Part shown: in pieces, positions 15,377 to 24,001 of the stretch
How the letters are laid out: each line of letters begins with the position of its first letter
Numbering within the stretch: the stretch's first letter is position 1
Assembly: GCF_028737255.1 (NCBI RefSeq)
Contig: NZ_JAQZAN010000011.1
Location: 62,001 to 126,000, forward strand
Direction: 5' to 3'
Length of the DNA: 64,000 nt
Origin: Actinomycetospora straminea
Lineage (GTDB): Bacteria; Actinomycetota; Actinomycetes; Mycobacteriales; Pseudonocardiaceae
The notes under the pieces: generated by a model
Told to the model about the DNA's origin: nothing
What the model saw: the letters and a program-made list of their open reading frames with translations, nothing else
The model's database searches: none
Position numbers and translations under genes: made by a program

Positions 15377-16251
15377 TGGGGCCGGTCGGGATGATCGGGC
15401 TGGGCAACATGGGCGGGCGCATGGCCCGCCGGCTGGTCGACGCGGGCGTCGAGGTCGTCGGGCACGATCCCGTGGCCGCGGTGGACGGGGTCGAGGCGGT
15501 CGCGGGTCCGGCCGACGTCGCCGCGCGCTGCACGACCGTGCTGCTCTCGCTGCCGGACTCGACGGTGGTCGAGCCGGTGGTCCGCGCGCTGCTCCCCGCG
15601 GCGCGCGCCGGTACCACGGTCGTCGACCTGTCGACGGCGTCGCCCGAGTCGACCGTCGCGCTGGCCGCGGAGGCCGCGGCGCGCCACGTCACCTACCTCG
15701 ACGCGGGCATCTCCGGCGGCGCGGCGGCGGCCGAGAAGGGCACGCTGACGATCATGGCGGGCGGCGACGCCGCCGCGGTCGACGCCGTCCGTCCCGTCCT
15801 CGCGCCGTTCGCGGCGACCGTCCACCACCTCGGGCCGGTCGGCGCCGGGCACACCGCCAAGCTGCTGAACAACTTCCTCAACGCCGTCACGCTCGCCGCG
15901 ACCGCGGAGGTGATGGTGGCCGGGCAGCGGGCGGGGCTCGACCTGCGCACCCTGCTGGCGGCGATCAACGGGGGCAGCGGGCAGTCGTTCGCGTCGAGCA
16001 AGCGGTTCCCGCACATCGTCGAGGGCGACTACCTCGAGGGCGGCCTGACCAGCCGCCTCATGGCCAAGGACGTCACGCTCTACACCGAGCTGCTCGGCCG
16101 CCTCGGCGTGCCCTCGCTGAACGCCGCCGGGCCGCTCGCGGCGTTCGGCCTGGCCGCGCACCTCGGCTACGGCGACGTCATCTCCAACCGCGTCGTGGAC
16201 GCCCTCGGCGACCTCGCCGGCGGTGTCCGCATCCAGCAGGAGGCACAGTGA
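15376..16251 (+). CDS. NAD(P)-dependent beta-hydroxyacid dehydrogenase (HIBADH family)
   Basis: 291 residues. N-terminal GMIGLGNMGGRMARRL is the dinucleotide-binding loop and family signature; DAGISGGAAAAEKGTLTI is the substrate loop; the catalytic lysine lies in GHTAKLLNNFL. Family members oxidise 3-hydroxyisobutyrate, tartronate semialdehyde or similar beta-hydroxyacids. ATG 15376 overlaps the upstream stop by one base and its own stop overlaps the cupin start (GTGA). A second family member is at 17038, suggesting two oxidation or reduction steps in the route, or one heteromeric pair. Confidence 0.9.
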   Translation: MGPVGMIGLGNMGGRMARRLVDAGVEVVGHDPVAAVDGVEAVAGPADVAARCTTVLLSLPDSTVVEPVVRALLPAARAGTTVVDLSTASPESTVALAAEAAARHVTYLDAGISGGAAAAEKGTLTIMAGGDAAAVDAVRPVLAPFAATVHHLGPVGAGHTAKLLNNFLNAVTLAATAEVMVAGQRAGLDLRTLLAAINGGSGQSFASSKRFPHIVEGDYLEGGLTSRLMAKDVTLYTELLGRLGVPSLNAAGPLAAFGLAAHLGYGDVISNRVVDALGDLAGGVRIQQEAQ

Positions 16252-16637
16252 AGATCGTCCACGGCCGCGCCGAGGGCGCCGTCACCGAGGCGCGCGGCGC
16301 CACCTTCACCGGCACCGTCTGGGGCGACCCGGTCCTGCCGACCACCGACGGCACCACGATCAACTCGGTGACGTTCACCCCGGGCGCGCGCACCTACTGG
16401 CACCACCACGAGCGCGGCCAGATCCTCGTCGTCACCGCCGGCACGGGCTGGGTCTGCACCCATGGCGAGGCGCCGCAGCCGCTGACCGCCGGCGACGTCG
16501 TCTGGGTGCCGCCGGGCGAGCAGCACTGGCACGGCGCCGGCCCCGACTCGATCATGACCCACCTCGCGACGTCGCTGGGCACGACGACCTGGCTGCACGA
16601 GGTGTCCGCCGACGAGTACGGGCAGGCGCACCGGTGA
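16248..16637 (+). CDS. Cupin-domain protein
   Basis: 129 residues. The first cupin motif is TYWHHHERGQILVVTAGTG and the second is PPGEQHWHGA, giving the usual His3-Glu metal site. GTG 16248 overlaps the upstream stop by 4 bp. Small cupins beside carboxymuconolactone decarboxylase-type proteins are common in catabolic clusters, sometimes fused to them; the pair here (cupin, then CMD at 16634) matches that. The role may be isomerisation or decarboxylation; it could also be a dioxygenase. Confidence 0.88.
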   Translation: MKIVHGRAEGAVTEARGATFTGTVWGDPVLPTTDGTTINSVTFTPGARTYWHHHERGQILVVTAGTGWVCTHGEAPQPLTAGDVVWVPPGEQHWHGAGPDSIMTHLATSLGTTTWLHEVSADEYGQAHR

Positions 16638-17041
16638 GCCCGCAGAGCCGCGACAACGGCACCGACGAGCGCTTCGAGCGGGGCCTGGCGGTCCGCAAGG
16701 AGGTCGTCGGCGAGGCCCACGTCGAACGGTCGATGGCGCAGGTCAGCGACTTCTCGCGGCCGGTCCAGGAGTGGGTGACGCGGGCCTGCTGGGGCGACGT
16801 CTGGGACCGGCCCGGGCTGGACCGCCGCACCCGCAGCCTGCTCAACCTCGTCATGCTCACCGCGCTCGGACGCTCGCACGAGCTCGCGGTGCACGTGCGG
16901 GGCGCGGTCACGAACGGCGCCACCACCGAGGAGATCCGGGAGGCCCTGCTCCAGGCGACGGTCTACTGCGGCGCACCGGCCGGCCTGGAGGCGTTCCGGG
17001 TGGCCGAGAAGGTGCTCGTCGAGGACGGGGCGGTCTCGTGA
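16634..17041 (+). CDS. Carboxymuconolactone decarboxylase family protein (PcaC-like)
   Basis: 135 residues from GTG 16634 (GTGA overlap). It has the PcaC layout: FERGLAVRKEVVGEAHVERS at the N-terminus, WGDVWDRPGLDRRTRSLLN, then HVRGAVTNGATTEEIREAL and YCGAPAGLEAF. PcaC decarboxylates 4-carboxymuconolactone in protocatechuate breakdown, but no pcaB, pcaD, pcaG or pcaH lies nearby, so this is probably a relative serving another route. It lacks the CxxC of AhpD peroxidases, which argues against a redox role. Confidence 0.87.
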   Translation: MSPQSRDNGTDERFERGLAVRKEVVGEAHVERSMAQVSDFSRPVQEWVTRACWGDVWDRPGLDRRTRSLLNLVMLTALGRSHELAVHVRGAVTNGATTEEIREALLQATVYCGAPAGLEAFRVAEKVLVEDGAVS

Positions 17042-17922
17042 GCTCGCCCACGATCTCCGCGAGCACCGTGGGGTTCGTCGGGCTCGGGCACATGGGCACG
17101 CCGATGGCGTCGCGGCTGGTCGATGCGGGGGCGACGGTGCGCGCCTACGACGCGTCGCCCGACGCCCGGGCGGCGTTCGCGGCCGCGGTGCCGGGCGCGA
17201 CCGTCGTCGACACCGCCGCCGACACCGCGACCGGCGCCGAGGCGGTGCTGCTCTGCCTGCCCGACTCGGACGTCGTCGAGGCGGTGGTCGCCGAGCTGGA
17301 CGCGGCCCGGGTGATCGTCGACATGAGCTCCTCGGAGCCCCTGCGCACCCGCGCGCTGGCCGAGCAGCTGGCCGACACCGGCCGGGTGCTGGTCGACGCG
17401 CCGGTCTCCGGCGGCGTCTCCGGGGCCCGGGCCGGCACGCTCGCGGTGATGGTCGGCGGGCCCGACGACGTCGTGGCCGACCTGGAGCCGCTGCTCGCGG
17501 CCATGGGCCGTCCGCGCCACGTCGGACCGGTCGGGGCGGGCCACGCGCTCAAGGCGCTGAACAACCTCATGTCCGCCGCGCACCTCGTCGCGAGCTCGGA
17601 GGCGGTGCTCGTCGGCGAGGAGTTCGGGCTCGACCCGGCGGTGATGCTCGAGGTCGTCAACGGCTCGTCCGGACGCAGCGGCTCGACCGAGAACAAGTGG
17701 CCGAACCACATCCTGCCCGGCACCTACGGCGCGGGCTTCGGCCTCGGGCTGATGGTCAAGGACATCCACATCGCCCTCGACCTCGCCGCGAGCACGTCCG
17801 TGCCGACCCGGCACGCCGCGGCGACCGTCGCGCTGTGGGACGAGGCCCTCGCCGAGCTGGGACCGACCGCGGACCACACCGAGATCGCGCGCTGGCTGCG
17901 CGCGCACAAGGAGGCGTCGTGA
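17038..17922 (+). CDS. NAD(P)-dependent beta-hydroxyacid dehydrogenase (HIBADH family), second copy
   Basis: 294 residues from GTG 17038 (GTGA overlap). Signatures: VGFVGLGHMGTPMASRL, DAPVSGGVSGARAGTLAVM, and the lysine motif GHALKALNNLM. It is clearly related to the gene at 15376 but divergent in sequence, so it is not a recent duplication. Its stop overlaps the next GTG. It probably handles a different hydroxyacid in the same pathway. Confidence 0.9.
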   Translation: MSSPTISASTVGFVGLGHMGTPMASRLVDAGATVRAYDASPDARAAFAAAVPGATVVDTAADTATGAEAVLLCLPDSDVVEAVVAELDAARVIVDMSSSEPLRTRALAEQLADTGRVLVDAPVSGGVSGARAGTLAVMVGGPDDVVADLEPLLAAMGRPRHVGPVGAGHALKALNNLMSAAHLVASSEAVLVGEEFGLDPAVMLEVVNGSSGRSGSTENKWPNHILPGTYGAGFGLGLMVKDIHIALDLAASTSVPTRHAAATVALWDEALAELGPTADHTEIARWLRAHKEAS

Positions 17923-18677
17923 CGCTGACCGACGAGCAGCAGACGATCAAGGACGAGTTCGTCCGCGTGCGCGGCACGTGGGGCGAGCCGTGGGAGCGCA
18001 TGCTCGAGCTCGACCCGGCCTTCGTCCGCGCGTACCTCGACTTCTCCGCGGTGCCCTGGCGTCGCGAGCCCGGAGCCCTCACGCCCAAGGTGCGCGAGCT
18101 CCTCTACGTCGCGGTCGACGCCGCCGCGACCCACCTCTACACGCCCGGCGTGCGCCAGCACATCGCCGCCGCACTCGACGCGGGCGCGACGCCGGGCGAG
18201 ATCATGGAGGTCCTCGAGCTCACGAGCACGCTGGGCATCCACGCCGCCAACATCGGGGTGCCGCTGCTGGTCGAGGTGCTCGTCGAGGAGGGCCTGCGCG
18301 ACGGGCCCGCCCCGCTCGACGAGCGCCAGGAGCGGCTCAAGGCCGAGTTCACCGCGACCCGCGGCTACTGGCACGGCTTCTGGGACGAGATCCTCGAGCT
18401 CGACCCCGACCTGTTCGAGGCCTACGTCGCGTTCTCCTCGGTGCCCTGGCACACCGGGACGCTCGAGCCGAAGGTCAAGGAGCTCGTCTACTGCGCGTTC
18501 GACGCCTCGGCCACGCACCTCTACGTGCCCGGGCTCAAGCTGCACCTGCGCAACGCGCTGGGCCACGGCGCGACGGTCCCGGAGATCCTCGAGATGTTCG
18601 AGATCGCCAGCGTCGTCGGCATCCACGCCGCGACCACGGCCGCCCCGATCCTCGCCGAGCTGGCCGCGGAGCGCTGA
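17919..18677 (+). CDS. Tandem carboxymuconolactone decarboxylase-domain protein
   Basis: 252 residues containing two copies of one domain. The first half has KVRELLYVAVDAAATHLYTPGVRQHI and GATPGEIMEVLEL; the second repeats it as KVKELVYCAFDASATHLYVPGLKLHL and GATVPEILEMFEI. The paired DAAATHLY/DASATHLY segments show internal duplication. Only the second half carries a cysteine near the usual active site (VYCAFD), and no CxxC exists, so peroxidase activity is unlikely. GTG 17919 overlaps the upstream stop. Confidence 0.87.
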   Translation: MTLTDEQQTIKDEFVRVRGTWGEPWERMLELDPAFVRAYLDFSAVPWRREPGALTPKVRELLYVAVDAAATHLYTPGVRQHIAAALDAGATPGEIMEVLELTSTLGIHAANIGVPLLVEVLVEEGLRDGPAPLDERQERLKAEFTATRGYWHGFWDEILELDPDLFEAYVAFSSVPWHTGTLEPKVKELVYCAFDASATHLYVPGLKLHLRNALGHGATVPEILEMFEIASVVGIHAATTAAPILAELAAER

Positions 18678-18694
18678 CCGCCGCGGGTGGGACC

Positions 18695-19375
18695 ATGGTC
18701 GGCGTGTCGTCGTCGGTGTGGGGGTCCGAGCCGCTGCCGCGGGTCGCCGCGCCGCTGCGCGAGCAGGTGACCGACCGGGTGCGGCAGGCGATCCTCGACC
18801 TGCGGCTGCGGCCCGGCGAGCGGCTGATCGAGCGCGAGCTCACCGAGAGCCTCGGCGTCTCGCGGGCCACGGTCCGCGAGGTCATCCGCCAGCTCGCCGC
18901 CGAGGGCCTGGTCACCGTCGTCCCGCAGCGCGGCGCCGAGGTGACGTCGCTGTCGGCGTCGGACGCCGCGGACATCTACGAGATGCGGGCGTCGCTCGAG
19001 GCGCTCGCCGTGCGGCGGTTCGTCCAGCGCGCGGGCGACGAGCAGGTCCGGGCGCTGCGCGCCGCGGTCGACGAGATCGCGCGCAGCGCCGACGGCGGCG
19101 GCGACCACCTCGGCGCCAAGGACCGCTTCTACGAGGTGCTCATGGACGGCTCGGCGAGCGGCCCGCTCCAGCAGACGCTCGCCGGCCTGCAGGCGCGGGT
19201 GCGGCTGCTGCGGGCGACGTCGCTGTCCGCGCCGGGGCGCCCGGCCGAGGCCGCGGAGGAGCTGCGCGCGGTGGTCGACGCCGTCGAGGCCCGGGACGCG
19301 GACGCCGCCGCCGACGCCTGCGTGCGGCACATCCGCCACGCCGCGGCCACGGCGACGGCGCAGCTCAGGGGGTAG
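18695..19375 (+). CDS. GntR-family regulator, FCD subfamily
   Basis: 226 residues from ATG 18695 (GTG 18704 is an alternative). The winged HTH covers about residues 20-85: LREQVTDRVRQAILDLRLRPGERLIERELTES... LGVSRATVREVIRQLAAEGL, PQRGAEVT. The FCD ligand domain follows with YEMRASLEALAVR, DRFYEVLMDGS and the C-terminal CVRHIRHAA histidines that bind metal or carboxylate. FCD regulators sense organic acids, fitting control of the upstream catabolic genes through the TGTCTGACA site at 13277. It converges on the diguanylate cyclase gene. Confidence 0.9.
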   Translation: MVGVSSSVWGSEPLPRVAAPLREQVTDRVRQAILDLRLRPGERLIERELTESLGVSRATVREVIRQLAAEGLVTVVPQRGAEVTSLSASDAADIYEMRASLEALAVRRFVQRAGDEQVRALRAAVDEIARSADGGGDHLGAKDRFYEVLMDGSASGPLQQTLAGLQARVRLLRATSLSAPGRPAEAAEELRAVVDAVEARDADAAADACVRHIRHAAATATAQLRG

Positions 19376-19391
19376 CCGAGGGGCGGGACCG

Positions 19392-20417
19392 TCAGGCCGT
19401 CGGGAGGCTCGGCGGCTCGGGGCGGGGACCGGGCACCGCACGCCCGCCACGGCGGCGGGCGCGTTTGTCGGTGTACATGAGGGCGTCGGCCTCGGCGCAG
19501 GCGCCGGGGAACCCGCCGGCCACGGTGAACGCGGCGGCGCCGATCGAGCACGGCACGCCCGCGGCGTCGAGCGCCTCGCGCAGGCGCTCGACGAGGTGGT
19601 GCGCGTCGTCGACGCCGACCTGCGCGACCAGCGCGAACTCGTCGCCGCCGAGGCGCGCGAGCGGGTCGGTGCCGCGGATCGTCGAGCGCAGGACCGCCGC
19701 GCAGTGGCGCAGGTGGCGGTCGCCGGCGTCGTGGCCCTCGGTGTCGTTGACGGTCTTGAGGCCGTCGAGGTCGAGCACCACGACCGACGCCGGGTCGCCG
19801 AAGCGCCGGAACCGCTCGTCCTCGCGGGCGAGCCAGCGCTCCCAGCCGCGGCGGTTGAGCAGGCCGGTCAGCGCGTCGGTCTCGGCGTCGCTGACGGCGC
19901 GCTCGAGGGCGCGCGCCGAGTCGACCGCCGCCGTGTCGGCCTCGAGCACCGAGGACAGCAGGCTCGAGAGCAGGTCGAGCAGCGGCTCCTGGGCGACGAG
20001 CGCCGGGTCCACCGGCGCGCGGTTCATCCCGATCACGGTGCCGAACAGGGCACCATCGCCCGTGACGATCGGGGTGCCGACGTAGGTGCCGACCTCCATG
20101 CCCTGCGCCGCGGCCTCCGACGCGATGCGCTCGAGGTCGGGGACCTCGCGGGTGTCGGGCACGATCCGCGGCGCCGAGCCGGCGACCATGTACTGGCACA
20201 TCGAGCTGGACCACGGCGTGCTGAGCCCGGGCGCGAGCCCGTAGCCGGAGTCGGCGGTGACGAGCATCGTCTGGTGCCCGTCGGTCACGCGCGTCACGGC
20301 CCAGGCGTCCAGCGGCACCACCCGCGCGAGGTAGTCGACGACCATGCGGCACGCCGCGTCGAACGCGCGCGGCGGCGTCAGCGTCGGGACGACGCGGAGA
20401 CCCTGCGTCGAGGTCAT
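19392..20417 (-). CDS. GAF-GGDEF diguanylate cyclase
   Basis: 341 residues. Residues 15 to about 165 form a GAF sensor (SSMCQYMV, VGTYVGTPIVTGDGALFGTVIGM). The GGDEF domain begins DALTGLLNRRGW, with metal-binding VVLDLDGLKTVND and an intact GGDEF active site. RGTD lies five residues before GGDEF, the position of the inhibitory I-site, so product feedback is likely. It makes cyclic di-GMP from two GTP. ATG 20417 is followed downstream by no partner gene; no EAL or HD-GYP gene lies in the window. Confidence 0.92.
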   Translation of the reverse strand: MTSTQGLRVVPTLTPPRAFDAACRMVVDYLARVVPLDAWAVTRVTDGHQTMLVTADSGYGLAPGLSTPWSSSMCQYMVAGSAPRIVPDTREVPDLERIASEAAAQGMEVGTYVGTPIVTGDGALFGTVIGMNRAPVDPALVAQEPLLDLLSSLLSSVLEADTAAVDSARALERAVSDAETDALTGLLNRRGWERWLAREDERFRRFGDPASVVVLDLDGLKTVNDTEGHDAGDRHLRHCAAVLRSTIRGTDPLARLGGDEFALVAQVGVDDAHHLVERLREALDAAGVPCSIGAAAFTVAGGFPGACAEADALMYTDKRARRRGGRAVPGPRPEPPSLPTA

Positions 20418-20581
20418 GCGAGGTCCTCCCCCCGGCGGTCCCGGTCCCTTCCCGACCGTGGCCGTCGTCCCCAGTGTCGCCCGTGCACGTGCAGACGACG
20501 CCGGCAGGGGCGCCCCTTCACCCGACCTGAGGAAGACGACGACCCGGCCGCCGTGGTCGACCTGCGTGGTGAGGTGGGGTC

Positions 20582-21661
20582 GTGCACACCACGCGACTCC
20601 GGGTGCGGCTGGAGGGCGTCGACCCGACGGTCCTGCGGGTCGTCGACGTCCCCGCGGCATCGACCCTCGAGGAGGTCCACCTCGCGCTCCAGGCGGCCAT
20701 GGGCTTCGACGACTCCCATCTCTACGAGTTCGGCGCCGGCGAGCTCCGGTACGGCCCGATCGACCCCGACGCCCCCGAGGACGTCCTGGACGCCGTGACG
20801 ACCCGGCTCACGGCTCTCCCGTCCTCGTTCGTCTACCTGTACGACTTCGGGGACTCGTGGTCGCACCAGGTGGAGGTCCTGGGACCCGGCGCCGACGAGC
20901 CCGGGCTGGTGTACGGGGAGGGGGACGAGCCGGAGGACGACATCGGCGGCGGGCCCGGCTACGAGCAGGCCCTCGACGCCGGGGAGCTGCGTCCGTTCGA
21001 CGCCGGCCGGATCGGGCGGCGCCTCCACCGGGTCCTCGGCCGCGTGCCCGGCGGGCTGCAGGTCGTCCTCGACCTGCTCGACGGCGGCGTGAGGCTGACG
21101 CCGCGAGGCCGGCTCCCGCAGGCGTTCGTCCGCGAGGTGCAGCGCGCGCGCCCGACGTGGCACCGGCTCGGCGACGAAGGACGGCCGGCGCACCGGGAGG
21201 ACGATCTCCGCCCGCTGGCCGCCCTGCACCACCTCGTGCTCGAGACGCGGCTCGCGCGCGTGCGGGACCGGGTGGTGACGCCGACGAAGGCGGCCGCGGA
21301 CCCGTTCGAGGTCCTGCGCCGCGTCCGCGCCGCGTTCTCGGTCGAGACGTTCCTGGGGATGGTCGTCCACCACGTCGTCGCGCGCCTCCTCACCGAGGGT
21401 CCGCTCCACCGGGACGATCTGGTCGAGACGCTCCACGACGTCGTCGGTCGGTTCTGGGGGCTCGACGGACGGCCGCTCACCGAGGACGACATGGCCACGG
21501 TCCTCGCGCAGAACACGAACGTCCTGCTCGGTCTCGAGCAGGTCGAGGACGAGGGGCCCCTGGCGCATCGCACGTGGCGGGCCGGGCCGGAGGCGGGCTG
21601 GCTGATGCCCCGGACCGCGCTGCTCGCCCCGGACGATCTCGCCTCGTCTCGCATCGTCTAG
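20582..21661 (+). CDS. pRiA4b ORF-3-like domain protein
   Basis: 359 residues from GTG 20582, preceded by GAGGTGGGG. The N-terminal 130 residues match the plasmid pRiA4b ORF-3 (IS1096 TnpR-like) domain: LRVRLEGVDPTVLRVVDVPA, LHLALQ-type helix (VHLALQAAMGFDDSHLYEF), VYLYDFGDSWSHQVEV and DIGGGPGYEQAL. The remaining 220 residues are a less recognisable, mostly helical region. The family's function is unknown; it was first seen on plasmids and beside insertion sequences but many chromosomes carry it. No transposase is adjacent. Confidence 0.8.
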   Translation: MHTTRLRVRLEGVDPTVLRVVDVPAASTLEEVHLALQAAMGFDDSHLYEFGAGELRYGPIDPDAPEDVLDAVTTRLTALPSSFVYLYDFGDSWSHQVEVLGPGADEPGLVYGEGDEPEDDIGGGPGYEQALDAGELRPFDAGRIGRRLHRVLGRVPGGLQVVLDLLDGGVRLTPRGRLPQAFVREVQRARPTWHRLGDEGRPAHREDDLRPLAALHHLVLETRLARVRDRVVTPTKAAADPFEVLRRVRAAFSVETFLGMVVHHVVARLLTEGPLHRDDLVETLHDVVGRFWGLDGRPLTEDDMATVLAQNTNVLLGLEQVEDEGPLAHRTWRAGPEAGWLMPRTALLAPDDLASSRIV

Positions 21662-21712
21662 CGGTTCCCAGAGACGACTCAATACGCCGCGATCGACGCC
21701 GCGCTCGCATTC

Positions 21713-21740
21713 TCTCGCGGTCTCTACGGAGATCGCGAGA
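21713..21740. terminator. Hairpin between convergent genes
   Basis: Stem TCTCGCGGTCTC / GAGATCGCGAGA with loop TACG; 11 of 12 pairs are Watson-Crick and the other can form as G-U on one strand. It lies between convergent stops at 21661 and 21746, in a locally less GC-rich stretch. No T-run follows. Likely bidirectional terminator. Confidence 0.6.
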
Positions 21741-21745
21741 CGGCG

Positions 21746-22951
21746 CTATCGGACGGCAGAGAGGCGCACGCCGGCGCGCCAGACGCCGCGGACGTCGCGG
21801 GTGGCGGTGACGTCGGTGAGCGGGTCGCCGGCGACGAGCACCAGGTCGGCGCGCCGGCCCGGGGTGATGCGCCCACGGTCGGGGAGGCCGAAGACGTCGG
21901 CGGGCACCGAGGTCGCGGCCCTCAGGACGTCGCGGGGCGTCAGCCCGGCGTCGGCGAGCAGCGCGAGCTCGAGGTGCATCGACGCGCCGTGCAGCACGGC
22001 CGCCGCGTGCCCCGGGACGTCGTTGGCGTCGGTGCCGGCCAGGAGGGTCGCGCCGCTCTCGGCGAGGCGTGCCACGTTGTCCTTCGCGTGGTCGTAGGAG
22101 GTGCCGGGACGGGTGCTGACCGGGAGGTGGCCCCGGTCGCCGGCGCGCAGCGCGTCCACGACCTCCGGGTCGAGCCCGGCGAGCAGGCGCGGGTCGGCGA
22201 GCAGCTCGGCGGTGCTGTCGGCGTCGGCGCGGGCGCGCATCATGGTGAGCGTCGGGCACACGACGAGGCCCGAGAGGTCGGTGCCGTCGAGCCCGTCCTC
22301 GATCGGCCCGTCGAGCGGGACGTGGGTGAGGACGTCGACGCCGGCGTCGAGCGCGGTGCGGAAGGCCCAGCGGGTCGGGGCGTGCGCGACGGTCATCAGC
22401 CCGTGGGATCTCGCCGCGGCGCACAGCGCGGCGACGGTCTCGGGGCTCAACGTGGGACGGGTGACGTCGGCGCTGTTCTCGACGAAGATCTTGAGGTAGT
22501 CGGAGCCCTCGCGGACCCGGTCGGCGACGAACTGCTCGGCGTCCTCCGGCGCGGCGAGCCCGGGCATGCGCCACCCCGAGGGGTCCGGCGGCAGGATCAC
22601 CGCGGGCCAGCCGTCGACGGCGCCGGCCATGAGCCCGGAGCTGCGCAGGTCGGCCTCGTCGGCGTGGCTCGCCGCCCGCCGGCGCAGCATCGCGGTGAAC
22701 TGCGGCGGCGCGGAGAACATGTCGAGCACGGTGGTGACGCCGTAGCGCAGGTCCTGGTCGAGGTTGCCGGCACCGCGCAGGTGCACGTGGGCGTCGATCA
22801 GGCCGGGCAGCAGCGTCATCCCGCGGCCGTCGACGTCGCCGTCCCGCGCCCCGTGACCCACCGCGGTCACGACGCCGTCCTCGAACGTCACGTCGGTGAC
22901 GCCGAGCGCGTCGGAGCCGTCGAACACCCGCGCGCCGGAGATCGTCGTCAT
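21746..22951 (-). CDS. Amidohydrolase family protein (imidazolonepropionase/prolidase-like)
   Basis: 401 residues, TIM-barrel amidohydrolase. Metal ligands: LIDAHVHL (HxH), the lysine in DYLKIFVE, TVAHAPT, LTHVPLDG and LLAGTDAN (final Asp). The C-terminal ITPGRRADLVLVAGDPL is the family's closing strand. It hydrolyses an amide or related C-N bond; specificity is not readable. It is followed on the same strand by the MBL-FAH-MetE-like set with a 108-bp gap at 22952-23059, so it may be a separate transcript. Confidence 0.88.
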   Translation of the reverse strand: MTTISGARVFDGSDALGVTDVTFEDGVVTAVGHGARDGDVDGRGMTLLPGLIDAHVHLRGAGNLDQDLRYGVTTVLDMFSAPPQFTAMLRRRAASHADEADLRSSGLMAGAVDGWPAVILPPDPSGWRMPGLAAPEDAEQFVADRVREGSDYLKIFVENSADVTRPTLSPETVAALCAAARSHGLMTVAHAPTRWAFRTALDAGVDVLTHVPLDGPIEDGLDGTDLSGLVVCPTLTMMRARADADSTAELLADPRLLAGLDPEVVDALRAGDRGHLPVSTRPGTSYDHAKDNVARLAESGATLLAGTDANDVPGHAAAVLHGASMHLELALLADAGLTPRDVLRAATSVPADVFGLPDRGRITPGRRADLVLVAGDPLTDVTATRDVRGVWRAGVRLSAVR

Positions 22952-23059
22952 GCCGTGCCTCCCTGCCGAGACCGTCCAGGGTGGCAGGGGACGCGCCGGT
23001 CGTGGAGGTGCTTCGGCGACCGAAGCGTCTCGGAGAGAGGAGGCGCCGCCGCGTCCTGC

Positions 23060-24001
23060 TCAGGCGAAGCAGGTCAGCGGGCCGCCGTGGTAGGTGACCA
23101 TGTCGTCCAGCGCCCCGAACACGTCGATCTGCCCGCCCCGCTCCAGCCCGTCGAGCTCGGCGTAGGCGCGGTGGAGGTTGCCGACGATGCGCTCGGCGTC
23201 GGGCCAGTCGGTGAAGCGGCCGAGGTCGGTGTCGCGCGCGGCCTGCAGCGGGGTGACGCCGGCGGCGCGCCCGCGCTCGGCGACGTCGAGCACGAACCGC
23301 AGGTAGTCCAGCGTCGCGTCGAGCGGGGCGCGGTCGTGGAAGACGGGGCCGTGGCCGGGCACGGTCGTCTGCGCCCCCAGCGGCGCGACGACGTTCTCGA
23401 GCACGTCGATCGCGCCCGTCACCGACCCCATGAGCAGGAACGGCGTGCCACCGTTGAAGATCAGGTCGCCGCAGAAGAGCGTGGAGCGGTCGGGGAACCA
23501 GACGATCGAGTCGTTGGTGGTGTGGGCCGGGGTACCGACGTGGAGGACGTCGCCGCGCAGGTCACCGGCGTGGACGGCGACGCGGTCGGTGTAGGTGACG
23601 AACGGCGGGTCGAGGGGCAGGTCGCCCCACTCGGGGTTGTGCCAGTAGGGCAGCTCGCGGGCCGGGCCGAACGCGATCGCCTCGGTGCGCGTCCGCTCGT
23701 GCGCCAGGATCGTGGCGCCGCCGAACAGGGCGTTGCCGAAGGTGTGGTCGCCGTGGTGGTGGGTGTTCACCAGCGTGCGCACCGGCCGGTCGGTGACCGA
23801 CGCGATCGTGTCCAGGAACGCGCGGGTGCGGCGCTCGGTGGAGCAGGAGTCGATCGCCACGACGCCCTGTGGGCCCACCACGAAGCCGGTGTTGTTGATC
23901 CACCACGTCCCGTCGGGCTGGACGTAGGCGTGGACGCCGTCGGAGACCTCCTCGCACCGCGGCGGACCGGGCACGGTGATGTCGTCGGTACGCGAGCTCA
24001 T
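23060..24001 (-). CDS. MBL-fold metallohydrolase
   Basis: 313 residues. Zinc motif NTHHHGDHTFGNALF, with the downstream ligands in GTPAHTTND, FCGDLIFNGG and VPGHGPVF. This is the cyclase/SoxH-like branch of the superfamily with both metal sites intact. ATG 24001 shares one base with the upstream FAH gene's stop (TGATG), so the two are translationally coupled. The partner suggests a hydrolysis step in the same catabolic sequence. Confidence 0.88.
   Translation of the reverse strand: MSSRTDDITVPGPPRCEEVSDGVHAYVQPDGTWWINNTGFVVGPQGVVAIDSCSTERRTRAFLDTIASVTDRPVRTLVNTHHHGDHTFGNALFGGATILAHERTRTEAIAFGPARELPYWHNPEWGDLPLDPPFVTYTDRVAVHAGDLRGDVLHVGTPAHTTNDSIVWFPDRSTLFCGDLIFNGGTPFLLMGSVTGAIDVLENVVAPLGAQTTVPGHGPVFHDRAPLDATLDYLRFVLDVAERGRAAGVTPLQAARDTDLGRFTDWPDAERIVGNLHRAYAELDGLERGGQIDVFGALDDMVTYHGGPLTCFA

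Noticed and set aside
20582-21661. Insertion sequence at the pRiA4b ORF-3-like gene
   Set aside because: No transposase, terminal inverted repeats or target duplication seen; the hairpin at 21713 is a terminator between convergent genes.
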